Source of the DNA: Thermoanaerobaculum aquaticum
GTDB taxonomy: Bacteria > Acidobacteriota > Thermoanaerobaculia > Thermoanaerobaculales > Thermoanaerobaculaceae
Direction: 5' to 3'
Assembly (NCBI RefSeq): GCF_000687145.1
Contig: NZ_JMFG01000001.1
Location: 17,217 to 50,029, forward strand
DNA: 32,813 nucleotides
This document shows positions 1 through 8,550 of this stretch, piece after piece. The position numbers were made by a program, and so were the translations under genes. The stretch's first letter is position 1; every line of letters starts with the position of its first letter. Under the pieces are notes generated by a model. The model worked only from the letters and a program-made list of their open reading frames with translations, made no database searches and had not been told where the DNA came from.

Positions 1-2
1 TG

Positions 3-362
3 CGGCGGCTGGGGGTGGCCATTTTGCAGCACGGGTCCTTGCTTTTGGATTGGGATTCCCAGCTGCAAGCGGGGGCCTTGGGGCTTTCCTCCGACCAGAG
101 CCTGCGGCCGGCGGTGGTTACGCTTTCCGAGGTTTTGGGGCACATCCCCCCTTGGGAGGAGCTGGTGGCGGCGTTGGCTGCCGGTTTTGCGGCGACGTTG
201 GAAGCGGAGCTGCACCCCGGTGGGTTATCGGAAGATGAGCTGGGCTTGGCCCAGCGTCTGGCCCGCGAGGTGTACGGGCACCCGCGGTTCGTGAAGGAAA
301 GAGAGCACGTGATGACCGGGGCCTGGGAGCAAGCCCCGGGGAGGGATGCTACCGGTGGATAA
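3..362 (+). CDS. Lipoate-protein ligase family protein, C-terminal part (5' truncated by window edge)
   Basis: The reading frame is open from the window edge, so the true start lies upstream. The first visible residues, RRLGVAILQHGSLLLD, match the conserved core of the lipoate/biotin protein ligase family (the 'LQHGSILLD' stretch). Enzymes of this family attach lipoate or octanoate to lysines of 2-oxoacid dehydrogenase and glycine-cleavage proteins. The rest is the C-terminal portion of the catalytic domain. A GTG at 15 opens a shorter frame, but it would remove conserved residues and is not a likely start. The 3' end overlaps the following reductase gene by up to 17 nt, so the two are probably co-transcribed. 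The exact substrate (lipoate, octanoate or another acyl group) cannot be told from this fragment. Confidence 0.72.
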   Translation, partial: RRLGVAILQHGSLLLDWDSQLQAGALGLSSDQSLRPAVVTLSEVLGHIPPWEELVAALAAGFAATLEAELHPGGLSEDELGLAQRLAREVYGHPRFVKEREHVMTGAWEQAPGRDATGG

Positions 363-1176
363 GCCTTCGCTGAAGCTCAACGCGGTGCTGGCGTTAAAGC
401 AGGAAGTGGCGCCGGGGCTTGCCATCTTTCGGGTGGTCCCGGAGGGTTGGGAGCTTCCCGACTTTGAGCCCGGGCAGTTTGCGGTTTTGGGGTTGCCGGC
501 GGAATCCCCACGGGTGGCCGGTGCGGACCCGGAAGAACCCCCGCCCAAGCCGGGAACCCTCATCCGCCGTTCCTACTCCATTGCTTCTTCCTCGCGGCAG
601 AAGGAGTACCTGGAGTTTTACCTGGCCCTGGTGCGCTCGGGAGCCCTGACCCCCCGGCTTTTTGCCCTGGAGCCGGGAAATAAGCTTTACCTGGGGCCCA
701 AATTCTCCGGCCTCTTCACGTTGAAAGAGGTCCCACCCGACGCCAACCTCGTCATGGTGGCCACCGGTACCGGCCTTGCCCCGTACATGAGCATGCTGCG
801 CACCCATCTGGCCGAGGGCGGCCTGCGCCGTACCGCGGTGATTCACGGAGCCCGGCACGCCTCGGACCTGGGCTACCGCCACGAGCTGGAAGCCATGGAA
901 CGGCAGTTCCCCAACCTGGTGTACATCCCGGTGATTTCCCGCCCGCAGGAGGAGCTGCACCGTTGGACCGGGGAAACCGGCTATGTGCAGGACGTCTGGC
1001 GAAGGGGGGTGGTAGCGCAAAAGTGGGGCTTTGCTCCCAGCCCCGAGCATACTCACGTCTTGTTGTGCGGTAACCCAGCCATGATCGAGGATATGACGGC
1101 GCTCCTGACCGCCGAGGGCTTTCGCCAGCACAGCCGTACCCAGCCCGGCCAAATCCACACCGAAAAGTACTGGTGA
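346..1176 (+). CDS. fpr: Ferredoxin--NADP(+) reductase, Fpr type
   Basis: This 276-aa FAD enzyme moves electrons between NADP(H) and ferredoxin or flavodoxin in the cytoplasm. Family signatures are in order. RRSYSIAS is the FAD-binding arginine and serine motif. ATGTGLAPYMSML is the NADP-binding glycine-rich loop. HVLLCGNPAMIEDM lies near the C-terminus, and the protein ends IHTEKYW, the short aromatic terminus typical of bacterial Fpr. The length is close to the usual 255-280 aa. The start is uncertain. ATG 346 sits directly behind GGGGAGGG, which is too close for a normal Shine-Dalgarno. GTG 355, about 10 nt from that run, could also be used. The gene is convergent with acpS, with stop codons 3 nt apart inside a small hairpin. 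Confidence 0.88.
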   Translation: MLPVDKPSLKLNAVLALKQEVAPGLAIFRVVPEGWELPDFEPGQFAVLGLPAESPRVAGADPEEPPPKPGTLIRRSYSIASSSRQKEYLEFYLALVRSGALTPRLFALEPGNKLYLGPKFSGLFTLKEVPPDANLVMVATGTGLAPYMSMLRTHLAEGGLRRTAVIHGARHASDLGYRHELEAMERQFPNLVYIPVISRPQEELHRWTGETGYVQDVWRRGVVAQKWGFAPSPEHTHVLLCGNPAMIEDMTALLTAEGFRQHSRTQPGQIHTEKYW

Positions 1177-1190
1177 GCCTTAGAGGCTCA
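1174..1190. terminator. Small hairpin spanning both convergent stop codons
   Basis: TGAGCC (1174-1179), loop TTAGA, GGCTCA (1185-1190) form a 6-bp perfect inverted repeat. It contains the TGA of fpr and the TAA of acpS. There is no T-run on either side, so intrinsic termination is only possible, not shown. Confidence 0.35.
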
Positions 1191-1545
1191 GAATTACCAC
1201 TGCAGCGGCCCAGTGGTCGGTGTGGGTAATGGAAACCAAGACCCTTTGTGCACCCAGCGTTTGCATGCGTTCCTGGGCGGGGCCATGAAAGGTCAAGTTT
1301 GGCTTCCCCGCGGCGTCTCTTTCCACCACCACGTCGTGCCAGCCAACGCCCTCACCCCACCCGGTGCCCAGGGCCTTGAAAGCTGCTTCCTTGGCGGCAA
1401 AAAGCCCGGCTACGTGCTCGGGGTCATGGGGGCGGGCAAGCTCTCCGGGGAGAAAGCAACGGAAAAGGAAGCGCTCCCCGTGGCGAGCAAGAGCCTGCGC
1501 CACCCGCGCCACCTCCACCACATCCAGCCCCAGCCCCACGATCAC
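1180..1545 (-). CDS. acpS: Holo-[acyl-carrier-protein] synthase
   Basis: AcpS transfers 4'-phosphopantetheine from CoA to apo-ACP. It has the family hallmarks. The N-terminal strand VIVGLGLDVVEV carries the metal-binding Asp (residue 8). The motif GLFAAKEAAFKALGTG at about 47-62 carries the catalytic and metal-ligating Glu. The C-terminal VSITHTDHWAAAVVI strand is also present. I place the start at GTG 1545, giving 121 aa, the normal family length. The open frame runs upstream to 1821, but that stretch reads the upstream small membrane gene out of frame. The start overlaps that gene's stop as GTGA (1542-1545), which indicates translational coupling. Confidence 0.9.
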   Translation of the reverse strand: MIVGLGLDVVEVARVAQALARHGERFLFRCFLPGELARPHDPEHVAGLFAAKEAAFKALGTGWGEGVGWHDVVVERDAAGKPNLTFHGPAQERMQTLGAQRVLVSITHTDHWAAAVVILSL

Positions 1546-1772
1546 GAAGTGCGCTCCTTCTTGGTGGCAAAGCCCAGCGCTACCAGCAGGTGCAGCACCC
1601 CAAAACCGGAAATGGCCCCCCGCAAAGCAGGATGGGAAAGCAGCTGCGCCCAGGCCGGGGGCAAGCTCCAGGTCCACGCCAGCCAACCGCGACTCCAGGG
1701 CACCAGCACGCACACCCAGCCTGCCAGTGCCAGGTAGACAACCTCTAGCCAAAAACGAACCTCCTGTCTCAC
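1542..1772 (-). CDS. Small two-helix membrane protein upstream of acpS
   Basis: I do not recognise a family in this 76-aa predicted protein. It has two hydrophobic segments at about 8-26 and 53-69, separated by a Trp-rich stretch, and a basic tail KKERTS. This is an inner-membrane hairpin architecture. Support for its being real comes from context. Its stop overlaps the acpS start as GTGA, and it fills the space between acpS and a -10-like TACAAT. The start is GTG 1772, only 6 nt (all G) after that TACAAT, so the transcript may begin at the start codon. The alternative is that the frame is fortuitous, and a comparison with related genomes would settle this. Confidence 0.5.
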   Translation of the reverse strand: MRQEVRFWLEVVYLALAGWVCVLVPWSRGWLAWTWSLPPAWAQLLSHPALRGAISGFGVLHLLVALGFATKKERTS

Positions 1773-1778
1773 CCCCCC

Positions 1779-1784
1779 ATTGTA
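1779..1784 (-). promoter_or_regulatory. -10-like TACAAT for the small membrane protein-acpS operon
   Basis: On the minus strand TACAAT is followed by six Gs and then GTG at 1772, so a start site 6-7 nt downstream would fall on the start codon. No good -35 is visible; TTTAGC at 16-bp spacing is the best candidate. It overlaps the divergent promoter of the 1833 gene. Confidence 0.4.
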
Positions 1785-1808
1785 GGGGTTGACGGGCGAT
1801 GCTAAAGT
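1780..1808 (+). promoter_or_regulatory. Candidate sigma-70 promoter for the 117-aa protein gene
   Basis: TTGTAG (1780-1785), 17-bp spacer, TAAAGT (1803-1808). This would start transcription near 1815 and leave a short leader containing GGGAGG at 1823-1828 before the ATG at 1833. TTGACG at 1789 was also considered as a -35 but has no matching -10. Confidence 0.4.
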
Positions 1809-1832
1809 ATTTCCAAAACAACGGGAGGCGCT

Positions 1833-2186
1833 ATGAAGGGCTACCGCGAGGTGAAGGTGACGCTGACGGGCAAGCGCATTACCTGCGATCCGGACCCGGC
1901 GGTGCTGTACTACAAGGCAGGCCCCGACTGTGTGCGGTTTACGTTCCCCGGAATTCCGAAAAACGTGGATTCAGTGGTCATCCGCTGGAAGGACGGCCAA
2001 AGGCCCCTGTTTGCGGGGATGGGTTCGGCCCCTTCTTCGGTGGGCTCCCACCTGCCGGACCTCATCACGCAGGGGAACTGCCAGGTGGACGGTCGCTACC
2101 CCTACGCCGTGGAGCTTTACGATGCCCATGGGCAATTGGTCGCTGAGGTGGATCCTGAGGTGGAAAACCAAGGCGACCCGCCCTAA
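1833..2186 (+). CDS. Unrecognised 117-aa soluble protein
   Basis: No family is recognised. The sequence is rich in beta-strand-like segments (VKVTLTGKRITCD, DSVVIRWKDGQRPLF, YPYAVELYDAHGQLVAEVD) with several glycines and prolines, suggestive of a small beta-sandwich. It has no signal peptide and no membrane segment. Three cysteines are present. ATG 1833 is preceded by GGGAGG at good spacing, and a candidate promoter lies upstream, so it appears to be a monocistronic real gene. Its TAA stop overlaps the convergent kinase stop, sharing CTAA at 2183-2186. I infer a cytoplasmic location and do not assign a function. Confidence 0.62.
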   Translation: MKGYREVKVTLTGKRITCDPDPAVLYYKAGPDCVRFTFPGIPKNVDSVVIRWKDGQRPLFAGMGSAPSSVGSHLPDLITQGNCQVDGRYPYAVELYDAHGQLVAEVDPEVENQGDPP

Positions 2187-4699
2187 GGACTGGCCTTGAA
2201 AAGGGCTTGGAACTCCGGCATGTTTCGGTAAGGGGCAAACTCGGGTCCGGCAAACCATGCTTTCGGGGCCCGCAGTTGCAGGGCCTTCCGTGTATAGGCC
2301 ATCATCGAGGTCTTGTCGCCGGCAAGAGCTGCCACCTCGGCGACCACAAACGCGTTCCAGTTGCGGTTAGGGTTTTCCTCAAAGCCTTTTTGGGCAGCCA
2401 GGACTGCATCTTCGAGGCGCCCCAAGTGGGCCAGGATCCGCGCCCTGTCCCGCCAGTAACGCTGGGGGTGGGGGTTCGCTTCCAGGAGTTCCAGAGCTTT
2501 CTGGTAGTGAAGCTGGGCTTTTTGCCTGTCTCCCAGCCAAAAATAGGTGTCCGCCAGGTTGAGGTAGCTGCGGTAGTCGTTAGGGGCCTTGGTCTGTGCT
2601 TCGGTGTAAAGCTCAAGCGCCTTTTCGAGGTTTCCCAGATAAAAGGCGCAGGTGCCCCAGTTAAGAAGGTCTAAAAGCAAGTTGGTCTTCGGGTACAGCT
2701 GGGAAAAAAGTTTTTCGCAAAGGGCAAAGTCACCTTCTAAAGCCGCTACATACCCCAGGCGAAACAACCCCAAGGGGTCGTTGGGTGCCCGTTTGAGGAT
2801 TTCTTCGGCAGCTTGGCGAGCCCCGGCAAAATCCCCCCAGTCGGCGCGAGCTGATGAGAGTTGATCCCAGATTACGATGTTTGGCTGCAAGCTCAACGCG
2901 CGGGCAAAGGCCTTTTCGCTTTCCTCCTTCTGTTGCAGTTGAGCGAGGGTTGTACCTAGGACGCGCCAGGCCATGGGGTCACCGGGCCGGGACCGGGTAA
3001 GCTGGCGGAGGATTTGCGCTGCTTCTTCAGGCGCGCCTCGAGCTTGGGCCAGTTGCGCCCGCCGTAAGGGGATCTCCGGGTGCTCCGGGTCGAGCTGTGC
3101 GGCCCGCTCCAAAAGCTGTTCGGCTTTTTGCAGCCTCTTGGGGTCGTTTAAGTTGCCGCCCAGAAACCGCTCGATGGAGGCGTGGGTAATGAGGGCGTCC
3201 ACAAAATCGGGTGCGGCGGCTTCCACCTTTTCCAAAAGCGCCAGCTCTTCGGCGTAAGCGGGGGAGGCCTTACCGGCATCCAGGCGGCGCTTCACCTCCA
3301 GGTACGCCTCCAGCGCCTCTTGCGGCGGGATGCGGGGACGCCTCCGGGATTGAAACCGACGAAAGCCATCCTGCAGCGCGGTAGCCACTCGCTCCTGCAG
3401 GAGCCCGGGGTTGGTGGCGGCTACTTCCAAAGTTTGCGACCAGAGGATCCGTCCGGTGGCCCCTTCCACCCGCGAGATTTGTACGCGCACCGTAGTTGGT
3501 TCGGCCCCTGGGGTCAGTGTGGCTTCCACCAGCTCTTGCACCCCCAGGGCCCGCGCTGCTTCCCGCACCCCCATCCCTTCCCGCAACACCGAGCGTACCT
3601 CCCGCCCGGCCACCACCTGGAGACCCTGGAGGTTGGCGAGAAAGCCCGCCAAAGCGTCGGCTACGGCGGTAGAAGCCAGGGGCATTTCCGCCGGAAGCTG
3701 GCCGCTGACCGGCATCACCGCCACGGTGACGGGCCTGGGGGCGCCCACCCAGCCGCGGAGCAGGGCTAGGGCCAAAAGCCCGGAGGTGACCAGCACCGCC
3801 CCGATGGCGTAAGGCAAATGACGGGAGAGCTTGCGCACCAAGAGCGTAGCCCTGGGGACGGGCTCCAGGTAGGCGGTGCCCAGGGTTTGGGAGACCCCGC
3901 CCAGCACGCCGGCAATTTCCGAAGCGTCCTGGAACCTTCGGTCAGGGTCGCGCTCCAGACAACGCTCGATGACCTCCGCCAGCGCCCGGGGCAGGTGAGG
4001 CGCCTTCTCCCGCAGAGGGACGTATTCCGCCCGGGCCACCCTGTGCATGGTTTCCAAAACGGTTTCCCCCGCAAACGCGGGCTCGCCGGTGGCGGCCTCA
4101 TACAGCAGCGAGCCCAGGGAGAAGATGTCCGAGCGGTGGTCCAGGGGCTTGCCCATGGCCTGCTCCGGAGACATGGCCCGGGAGGTGCCAACCACCAGGC
4201 CCTCTTGAGTGAGCCTTTGGTCGCGGGGCAGCCCCTGAATTTGCGCCAGGCCAAAGTCCAAAACCTTGGCCACGCCTTCGGGGGTGATCATGACGTTTTC
4301 GCACTTGATGTCGCGGTGGATGATCCCCCGACGGTGGGCAAAAGCCAAGGCGCGGGCAATTTGCGCACCGATGCGGGCCACCTCTCCGGGGGAGAGGGGT
4401 CCGGAGGCCACGAGATCGGCAAGGGTCTGCCCCTCTACCCACTCCATGACCACGAAGTCCTGGTCTTGGAAGGTAATGACGTCGTAAATTTGCGCGATGT
4501 TCGGGTGGGTGAGAGCTGCTGCGGCCCTGGCCTCCCGGCGCAGCCGCTCTCTCCTTTCGGGGGTGGCTTGGCCGGTGCCCAAACCCTTGATGGCCACGTG
4601 GCGGGAAAGCTCGGGGTCGTAAGCCAGGTACACGGTACCCATCCCGCCGCGCCCTAGCTCCCGCACGATTTGGTAGCGGCCTACCGCCGTCAGTGTCAC
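2183..4699 (-). CDS. Membrane-anchored Ser/Thr protein kinase with TolB-like and TPR domains
   Basis: This 838-aa Hanks-type kinase has its N-terminal kinase domain at about residues 8-268. Visible elements are the GRGGMG P-loop, VAIK lysine, HRDIKCEN catalytic loop, DFGLAQ and the SPEQ segment. A transmembrane helix follows at about 294-317. Next comes a domain beginning [10 protein letters not shown] that resembles the TolB-like N-terminal domain seen in adenylate-cyclase and kinase proteins. At least six TPR-like repeats fill about 480-838. The layout of cytoplasmic kinase, one membrane span and an outside sensor or scaffold is common in Acidobacteriota and Myxococcota. The start is GTG 4699, with no Shine-Dalgarno but a TACAAT 7 nt upstream. 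It follows the chemotaxis-like operon after a 43-bp gap, so a link to that pathway is possible but unproven. Confidence 0.88.
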   Translation of the reverse strand: MTLTAVGRYQIVRELGRGGMGTVYLAYDPELSRHVAIKGLGTGQATPERRERLRREARAAAALTHPNIAQIYDVITFQDQDFVVMEWVEGQTLADLVASGPLSPGEVARIGAQIARALAFAHRRGIIHRDIKCENVMITPEGVAKVLDFGLAQIQGLPRDQRLTQEGLVVGTSRAMSPEQAMGKPLDHRSDIFSLGSLLYEAATGEPAFAGETVLETMHRVARAEYVPLREKAPHLPRALAEVIERCLERDPDRRFQDASEIAGVLGGVSQTLGTAYLEPVPRATLLVRKLSRHLPYAIGAVLVTSGLLALALLRGWVGAPRPVTVAVMPVSGQLPAEMPLASTAVADALAGFLANLQGLQVVAGREVRSVLREGMGVREAARALGVQELVEATLTPGAEPTTVRVQISRVEGATGRILWSQTLEVAATNPGLLQERVATALQDGFRRFQSRRRPRIPPQEALEAYLEVKRRLDAGKASPAYAEELALLEKVEAAAPDFVDALITHASIERFLGGNLNDPKRLQKAEQLLERAAQLDPEHPEIPLRRAQLAQARGAPEEAAQILRQLTRSRPGDPMAWRVLGTTLAQLQQKEESEKAFARALSLQPNIVIWDQLSSARADWGDFAGARQAAEEILKRAPNDPLGLFRLGYVAALEGDFALCEKLFSQLYPKTNLLLDLLNWGTCAFYLGNLEKALELYTEAQTKAPNDYRSYLNLADTYFWLGDRQKAQLHYQKALELLEANPHPQRYWRDRARILAHLGRLEDAVLAAQKGFEENPNRNWNAFVVAEVAALAGDKTSMMAYTRKALQLRAPKAWFAGPEFAPYRNMPEFQALFKASP

Positions 4700-4706
4700 A
4701 GCTGGA

Positions 4707-4712
4707 ATTGTA
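4707..4712 (-). promoter_or_regulatory. -10-like TACAAT directly before the kinase start codon
   Basis: TACAAT on the minus strand is followed by TCCAGCT and then GTG 4699. The region before the start has no Shine-Dalgarno. This geometry would give a leaderless mRNA. No clear -35 is seen; an AT-rich stretch lies in that position. Confidence 0.45.
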
Positions 4713-4742
4713 GCGAACGGATGAGAAAAAAGCTTGTTTTCT

Positions 4743-6107
4743 TTAAGGGCTTTGCAGCCCCTCCAGGGCCGCTTGGGCTTGCCGGGCCGCTTGTTCGCGG
4801 GTGGGAAGTGGAAGCGCGGCTAAGCGGTCCAGCTCTCTTCCACCCCCGCCGGCCAGCGTGCTCAACAAGTGCCGGTACTCCGCCTGGGCGCGGGTGGTTT
4901 CTCCAGCGCGCCGGAGGGCGTGGGCTAAGAGCAGCCGGGCCTGGAAGAGGTCGGGCTCCAGGTAAAGACAAGCACGAAACGCGGCAATGGCTTCCGCAGG
5001 GCGGCCTGCCACCTCGTGGATGTAGCCTTCCAGGGCGTGGGCCTGGGCGTCCGCGGGGTTGGCGGCCAGAAGCTGGCGTAACGCTTCCTGGGCTTCCCCG
5101 AGGCGGCCCTGGGTGAGAAACGCCACCGCTTCCGCCAGTGGTTCGGTTTCGGGCTTGGGCGCTGCCGGTGGCGCTTCTTGTTTGGGCTGAGGCGGCGGCG
5201 TTTTTCTTTCCGGAACCGCGGGCTTTTGCGGTTTCCTTGGCGGTGTGGGCCTGGGGCGCGTGGGCGTAGAGCGTCCGGCAACCTGGGGGCGGTACACGAA
5301 GCAGGTGCCCAAATCCACGGGCTCGAAGCGGTCGCTCACCTGCCACACGGTTTCTGCCGGCCCCAGGAACAAAAAGCCATCGGGGGCCAGGGCTGTGGCG
5401 ATGTTGGCCAGCACCCGCTTTTGCGAGGCCAGCCGAAAGTAAATGAGCACGTTGCGGAGCATGATGATGTCGAAGGGTTGCGGGAAGGACGGAAACGGTT
5501 CCGCTATCAAATTCAAATAGCGGTAAGTAATGCGTTGCAAAAGACGTGGGGAGAGCAGCCAACCGCCGGCCTGGGGCGTGAAGTAGCGCTCTTTGAGCTC
5601 GGCAGGCACGGCAGCCACAGCTCTTTCACTGTAAAAACCCCGACGGGCCGCTTCCAGGGCTTCTTCGTCCACGTCGGTAGCCAGGATGCTCCAGCTCCAG
5701 CCGGAAAGCAGCGGGTGCTCCGCCAGCACCATGGCCAGGGTGGCCGGCTCTTCCCCCCGGGCACACCCCGCGCTCCACAGGCGCAAGGTGCGCGACGCGT
5801 GTCTTGTTTTCACCAAAAGCGGAATGATTTGATCCTTCAAAGCCTCGAAATGCTGGGGCGTGCGAAAGAACGATGATTCCTTGATGGTAATGGCGGCCAG
5901 AAGCTGTCGCCACTCCTCGGAGAGGCGGCCCGAGGCCAGGGCCTTGACGTAGTCCGAGAGGTTGGCAAAACCGCGGGCCACACGCCGCTCCTGGGCCACC
6001 TCGGCGAGGAAAGGGAAAAAGCTCTCCGGCACCACGTTGCCGCTGACCTGTTCTACCAGCTGAGCCAGCTGTCTGACGGAAGGCTCAGGGAGCGCTGGCG
6101 CCGGCAT
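4743..6107 (-). CDS. cheR: CheR-type receptor methyltransferase with TPR tail (WspC-like)
   Basis: This 454-aa protein should use S-adenosylmethionine to methylate glutamates of the receptor in the same operon. The N-terminal helical CheR domain spans about 8-70. The catalytic domain follows, with ESSFFRTPQHF, the SAM-binding LWSAGCARGEEPATLAM and LRNVLIYF. A Pro/Lys-rich linker (about 275-320) leads to two or three TPR repeats (about 325-400). The CheR-linker-TPR design is that of WspC and FrzF rather than of enteric CheR. The ATG overlaps the stop of the upstream GGDEF gene as TAATG, so it is coupled. It is the last gene of the operon. Confidence 0.92.
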   Translation of the reverse strand: MPAPALPEPSVRQLAQLVEQVSGNVVPESFFPFLAEVAQERRVARGFANLSDYVKALASGRLSEEWRQLLAAITIKESSFFRTPQHFEALKDQIIPLLVKTRHASRTLRLWSAGCARGEEPATLAMVLAEHPLLSGWSWSILATDVDEEALEAARRGFYSERAVAAVPAELKERYFTPQAGGWLLSPRLLQRITYRYLNLIAEPFPSFPQPFDIIMLRNVLIYFRLASQKRVLANIATALAPDGFLFLGPAETVWQVSDRFEPVDLGTCFVYRPQVAGRSTPTRPRPTPPRKPQKPAVPERKTPPPQPKQEAPPAAPKPETEPLAEAVAFLTQGRLGEAQEALRQLLAANPADAQAHALEGYIHEVAGRPAEAIAAFRACLYLEPDLFQARLLLAHALRRAGETTRAQAEYRHLLSTLAGGGGRELDRLAALPLPTREQAARQAQAALEGLQSP

Positions 6108-7534
6108 TAGGGCTTGACACAGTTGCGGCCGGCGGCCTTGGCCTGGTAAAGGCGCATGTCGGCCAAGGCCACCAAGGCATCGGGGGTTGGAGGTCCCACC
6201 ACTTCGGCGCTACAGGCCACCCCAAAAGAGGCGGTGATATGGACCTTGTCACCGGAAGCCAGGGCAACACTCTGTTTTGCCAGCGCTTGACGCAACCGCT
6301 CAGCGGTGTGGGCGCCTGCTTCAAGACCCGTTTCCGGGAGCACCATCATGAACTCCTCGCCCCCGTAACGACCCAGGGCATCTGAGGTGCGCAATAATTG
6401 CCGGAAGAGCTGAGCCGCAGCCCGCAGTACCGCATCACCGGCCAGGTGCCCGTAGGTGTCGTTGATGTTCTTGAAGTGGTCAAAGTCGCATAGGACCACG
6501 GAAACCGGCAGCCCGCGGCGGTTGGCACGAACCAGCTCCTCCCCCAGCCGCTCGAAGATGGAGCGGTGGTTCAAAAGGCGGGTGAGGCTGTCCAACGACG
6601 AAAGCTCCCGCAGCCTCTGGGCCAAGCGGGCGTTGTCCAGGACCAGGGCCAGGTGGTTCACCAGCTCGGAAATCAGCGGCAGCGAAAGGGCGGTAAAGGA
6701 GGCACTGTCTTTGGGCAGGATGGCCAGGACCCCCTCGGCATCCCGTAACGGCAGCTGGAAAAACTGAAGGACTTCCAGGCTCTGGTGGAAAGGGTCGTGG
6801 TTGTGTTCGCCGTCGTAAGTGAGTTCCACCTCGGCCCCCGGGGTTACCGGCAGACGATCTAAAACCGCTTTGTTCACCGCATCGAAAGCCGCCAGCGGTA
6901 TTTCCGAGGTGGCGTTCACGTACATGCTGACGGTGTGCGCTTCCGCCACCCCCAGGGCAAAAACCTCCCCGTCAACCACTTCCCGCAAGAGCCCCACCAC
7001 GCGACGGCAAGCGGTGACCAAATCCGGGCTGCCCATGCCCTGGGCCAAAAGCGAGCTGGTGAGCGTGGCCTTCATGAGCGCCTGGTCCAGTGTGCGGGCA
7101 ACCCGCGCCAGCACGTCCAGAGGCCCTTGGGGCAAGGGACCCGTGACCTTGGGCGTGGGGCTGGAGCGGGAGGCTAGCTTTTCCACGGCTTCCACCAGCT
7201 CCTGGGGGGAGGCGTCCTTGGTGATGTAGGCATCGGCGCCGGTGGCCAACCCCCAAAACCGCGAGGGTGCCTCCCCGTGGCTGGTGAGGATGATCACGGG
7301 AATGGAGGCGGTGGCCGGGTCGCTCTTGAGCAGGCGGAGGAGCTGGTTGCCGTCCATGGTGGGCATTTCCAGGTCGGTGAGCACCACATGAGGCAAGGTG
7401 CGGAATGCCGCAACCGCGCCTTCCACGCCGTCGGCGGCTTCCAGAACCTCAAACCCAGCCTGGGTGAGGGCGCGCACCACCAGCGCCCGGGCCAGGTGGG
7501 AGTCATCAATGACCAATACCCTGGTCCGGTTCAT
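6107..7534 (-). CDS. Response regulator diguanylate cyclase, REC-linker domain-GGDEF (WspR-like)
   Basis: This 475-aa protein is predicted to make cyclic di-GMP when phosphorylated by the operon's CheA. The REC domain (about 4-122) has Asp54 in LTDLEMPTMDG. Residues 150-305 form a middle region resembling a degenerate GAF sensor domain. The GGDEF domain (about 312-475) has FDHFKNINDTYGH and the active GGEEF at 391-395. RTSD at 382-385 matches the RxxD inhibitory site five residues before it, so product feedback is expected. I start it at ATG 7534, which overlaps the cheB stop as ATGA and sits behind GGGGAGGAAGG. A TTG at 7549 is less likely. The middle domain is absent from the textbook REC-GGDEF WspR. 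Confidence 0.92.
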   Translation of the reverse strand: MNRTRVLVIDDSHLARALVVRALTQAGFEVLEAADGVEGAVAAFRTLPHVVLTDLEMPTMDGNQLLRLLKSDPATASIPVIILTSHGEAPSRFWGLATGADAYITKDASPQELVEAVEKLASRSSPTPKVTGPLPQGPLDVLARVARTLDQALMKATLTSSLLAQGMGSPDLVTACRRVVGLLREVVDGEVFALGVAEAHTVSMYVNATSEIPLAAFDAVNKAVLDRLPVTPGAEVELTYDGEHNHDPFHQSLEVLQFFQLPLRDAEGVLAILPKDSASFTALSLPLISELVNHLALVLDNARLAQRLRELSSLDSLTRLLNHRSIFERLGEELVRANRRGLPVSVVLCDFDHFKNINDTYGHLAGDAVLRAAAQLFRQLLRTSDALGRYGGEEFMMVLPETGLEAGAHTAERLRQALAKQSVALASGDKVHITASFGVACSAEVVGPPTPDALVALADMRLYQAKAAGRNCVKP

Positions 7535-8550
7535 CCTTCCTCCCCGCAAGTCACGGCTACAAAGTGGGCGAGTTCTTCGGGAGGGAGGGCCACCTCGGTT
7601 GCCCCCAGCTCGAGAGCCTGTTTGGGCATTCCGAACACCGCCGAGCTTGCCTCGTCTTGCACTGCTGTTACGGCCCCTGCCCGTTTCAGTTGCAAAAGCC
7701 CCGAAGCGCCGTCGCTGCCCATCCCCGAAAAGAGCACGGCCACCACGTGGGCCGGCCGCAGGGCCAGGGTCGACTCAAAAAGCACATCCACCGAAGGGCG
7801 GTGCCCCTGCCGCGGGGGGGTCTCGGTGTCCACCTCGAGGGTGCCGTCTGCCGCCAGCCGCAGGTGGGCGTTGGCGGGGGCGAGCCTCACCGCCCCCGGC
7901 TTGAGTTGTTCCCTGGACTCCGCCACCCGCACGTCGCGGCCGGTTTCCCGTGCCAGCCAATGGGCAAGGCCCTCTTCGAATCCGGGGGCAATGTGCTGCA
8001 CCACCAGGATGGGGACCTGGACGGCCGGAGGCAGCGCCGCCAGAAAGGCCCGGAGCGCCCCGGGGCCGCCGGTGGAGGCCCCCAGGAGGATCCACTCCAC
8101 CACCCGCGGTGCTATCCGGGGAAGGCGGCGGGGGCTTTTGAGCACCGGGCGATGGGCGGGAAGACCTGCGGCGGTGCGAACGAGCTCCGGCAACCGCTGG
8201 GCCAGCTCTTTCCAACCCTCCGGAGCCTCCGGCTTGGGCAAAACCTCCAAGGCCCCCCGGCGGACGGCCTCGAAGGCCACGGCCAAGCGGTCACGGGTAG
8301 CGCGGGAGGTGATCACCAAGATCGGCGTGGGCCGCATCTCCATGATGCGCCCAATGGCGTCCAGGCCGTTCATCACCGGCATTTCCACGTCGGTGAGCAC
8401 CACATCCGGCCGCAGCTTGAGCACCAAATCCACGGCCTCCTGGCCGTTGGTGGCTTCACCGGCCACCTGCAAATCGGCATGGGAGGCAAGCAGCCGACGG
8501 AGCACGGCCCGCACCGTGGGGGAGTCGTCCACGATGAGTACCCGGACCAT
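7531..8550 (-). CDS. cheB: Chemotaxis-type protein-glutamate methylesterase CheB (WspF-like)
   Basis: This 339-aa protein has the standard two-domain CheB layout. The REC domain has Asp54 in LTDVEMPVMNG. The C-terminal methylesterase domain starts near 150 and carries the catalytic triad Ser159 (GASTGGP), His186 (VVQHIAPG) and Asp280 (SGMGSDG). It should remove receptor methyl groups and so oppose the operon's CheR. In Wsp systems the equivalent protein, WspF, restrains c-di-GMP output. The start ATG overlaps the cheA stop as TGATG (8548-8552), and its stop overlaps the next gene as ATGA. Confidence 0.95.
   Translation of the reverse strand: MVRVLIVDDSPTVRAVLRRLLASHADLQVAGEATNGQEAVDLVLKLRPDVVLTDVEMPVMNGLDAIGRIMEMRPTPILVITSRATRDRLAVAFEAVRRGALEVLPKPEAPEGWKELAQRLPELVRTAAGLPAHRPVLKSPRRLPRIAPRVVEWILLGASTGGPGALRAFLAALPPAVQVPILVVQHIAPGFEEGLAHWLARETGRDVRVAESREQLKPGAVRLAPANAHLRLAADGTLEVDTETPPRQGHRPSVDVLFESTLALRPAHVVAVLFSGMGSDGASGLLQLKRAGAVTAVQDEASSAVFGMPKQALELGATEVALPPEELAHFVAVTCGEEG

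Noticed and set aside
1546-1821. N-terminal extension of acpS
   Set aside because: AcpS is full length from GTG 1545. The extension has no family match and covers the small membrane gene in another frame.
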